From Ktedonobacterales bacterium (GTDB lineage Bacteria > Chloroflexota > Ktedonobacteria > Ktedonobacterales > JACDGC01): DNA of 5,208 nucleotides. The notes under the pieces are model-generated. The model was given only the letters and a program-made list of their open reading frames with translations, was not told the DNA's origin and did not search any database. The stretch's first letter is position 1. Every line of letters begins with the position of its first letter. The stretch is taken from contig JACDGC010000329.1 in assembly GCA_013815535.1 (NCBI GenBank), positions 1 through 5,208 on the forward strand, read 5' to 3'. The translations under genes and the position numbers were made by a program. Shown here in pieces: positions 4,648 to 5,208 of the stretch.

Positions 4648-5208
4648 ATGCAGTTGATTGCAGGTGCGCTGGCGCTAGGATTATCTTCCAATTCCAAACT
4701 CATCGTCATCGCTGCCGCTGTCGTCGTGGTGCTGGCGATTGTGGTCGTGTCGATCATGGTGCTACGCAGCGACAGTGGCGATAGCAAAGGGTCACGTGGG
4801 CTAGCCTTCGAGGTGGATGAAGGCCCCGCAGGAGGAGCAAAAGCAGTGAGTAAGCAGCGCGACATGGGTGACGCCGACTGGGGTGCCCCCCCCCGCAGCG
4901 GCGATGGACAAGGACAACATCGCCCCGGCGATTTTGGTGGCACAGTGGGCAACGTCGGCGGTCGTGGCACCCCGTCGTCGCCAAATCCGCCGATGACCCC
5001 GCCCACATGGGAAAACCGTGGCAACAGCAATTGGGGTGATGACAATGGTGGCCAGGGCCAGCCCCCACAACAGGGCTCCGGCTGGGGGCAACCCCCGCAG
5101 CAACCCGCCTGGGGCCAGCCCGAGCGCACGCCGTCGCGCCCAAACCCCCAGCAACCTGCTGGCCCGCCGAATGGCGGCGGTTGGGGCGCCCCCCCACCCC
5201 AGCAAGGC
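4648..5208 (+). CDS. Membrane-anchored Pro/Gln/Gly/Trp-rich protein (partial, runs off right edge)
   Basis: An open frame of 187 codons continues past the window. An in-frame TAG at 4606 and no other ATG in between set the start at 4648; AAAGGG (4631-4636) is a loosely spaced ribosome site. Residues 18-39 are one strong hydrophobic helix (L-I-V-I-A-A-A-V...), with Lys17 before and Arg40, Lys47 and Arg50 after it. From about 75 the protein is low complexity and probably disordered: W-G-A-P-P, then repeated W-G-Q-P-P/Q-Q-P units (145-187), rich in Pro, Gln, Gly, Trp and Asn. I do not recognise a family. Chloroflexota proteins of this shape can carry an FHA or other domain after the linker, but none is visible here. 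Following the FHA kinase directly, it is a plausible substrate or scaffold; topology is uncertain. Confidence 0.82.
   Translation, partial: MQLIAGALALGLSSNSKLIVIAAAVVVVLAIVVVSIMVLRSDSGDSKGSRGLAFEVDEGPAGGAKAVSKQRDMGDADWGAPPRSGDGQGQHRPGDFGGTVGNVGGRGTPSSPNPPMTPPTWENRGNSNWGDDNGGQGQPPQQGSGWGQPPQQPAWGQPERTPSRPNPQQPAGPPNGGGWGAPPPQQG
5069..5208 (+). repeat. Degenerate Pro/Gln/Trp-Gly coding repeats
   Basis: Within the membrane protein, residues 141-187 repeat the theme (Q)-Q-P/G-x-x-W-G-Q/A-P-P with variable spacing: W-G at 146-147, 155-156 and 179-180, and Q-Q at 141-142, 151-152, 168-169 and 185-186. The array is still running at the window edge, so its full length is not known. Such linkers are flexible and often vary in copy number. 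Confidence 0.55.

Noticed and set aside
4572..5129. Minus-strand frames (up to 185 codons) opposite the Pro/Gln-rich gene
   Set aside because: They mirror GC-rich low-complexity coding on the plus strand; the plus frame has a start, a membrane helix and coherent repeats.

Overview
The window looks like chromosomal DNA from a GC-rich bacterium. A cytoplasmic Ser/Thr kinase with a C-terminal FHA domain, followed by a single-pass membrane protein with a Pro/Gln/Gly/Trp-rich tail, next to a TnpB-only insertion element, would fit the Chloroflexota (Chloroflexus/Roseiflexus-like). That placement is inferred from gene style only and is moderate to low confidence. No rRNA, tRNA or CRISPR array is visible.

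Layout. (1) Positions 1-2168, minus strand: a ketopantoate-reductase-family gene cut in two by an insertion element. The N-terminal Rossmann half is at 1740-2168 and the C-terminal half at 1-306, running off the left edge. Removing 307-1739 (1433 bp) rejoins the two halves in frame. (2) The element carries one intact gene, tnpB (374-1633, minus), and no TnpA transposase in the window. Its upstream end holds GAC(A/T)A motifs in exact 10-bp register. Imperfect inverted repeats lie near both ends, and hairpins beside the downstream end are where an omega RNA would be expected. These end features suggest an IS607-type rather than an IS200/IS605-type element. (3) 2169-2515: intergenic DNA with no convincing gene. 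(4) 2528-3223, plus: a classical short-chain dehydrogenase/reductase. (5) 3287-3321: a strong extended -10 promoter covered by a perfect 8-bp-arm palindrome. (6) 3372-4556, plus: a Ser/Thr kinase with FHA domain. (7) 4648 to the right edge, plus: the start of a membrane-anchored low-complexity protein, incomplete here.

How the parts fit. The kinase and the membrane protein are co-directional with a 91-bp gap and plausibly form one signalling unit: kinase plus phosphothreonine-binding FHA plus membrane partner. The palindrome over the kinase promoter suggests repression by an unidentified factor. The reductase disruption appears recent, because both halves remain open and recognisable. The most noteworthy region is the TnpB element. 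It has an end architecture suited to a serine recombinase, a TnpB without zinc-ribbon cysteines and with an apparently shifted RuvC-II acidic residue, and a predictable guide aimed at the intact reductase allele.
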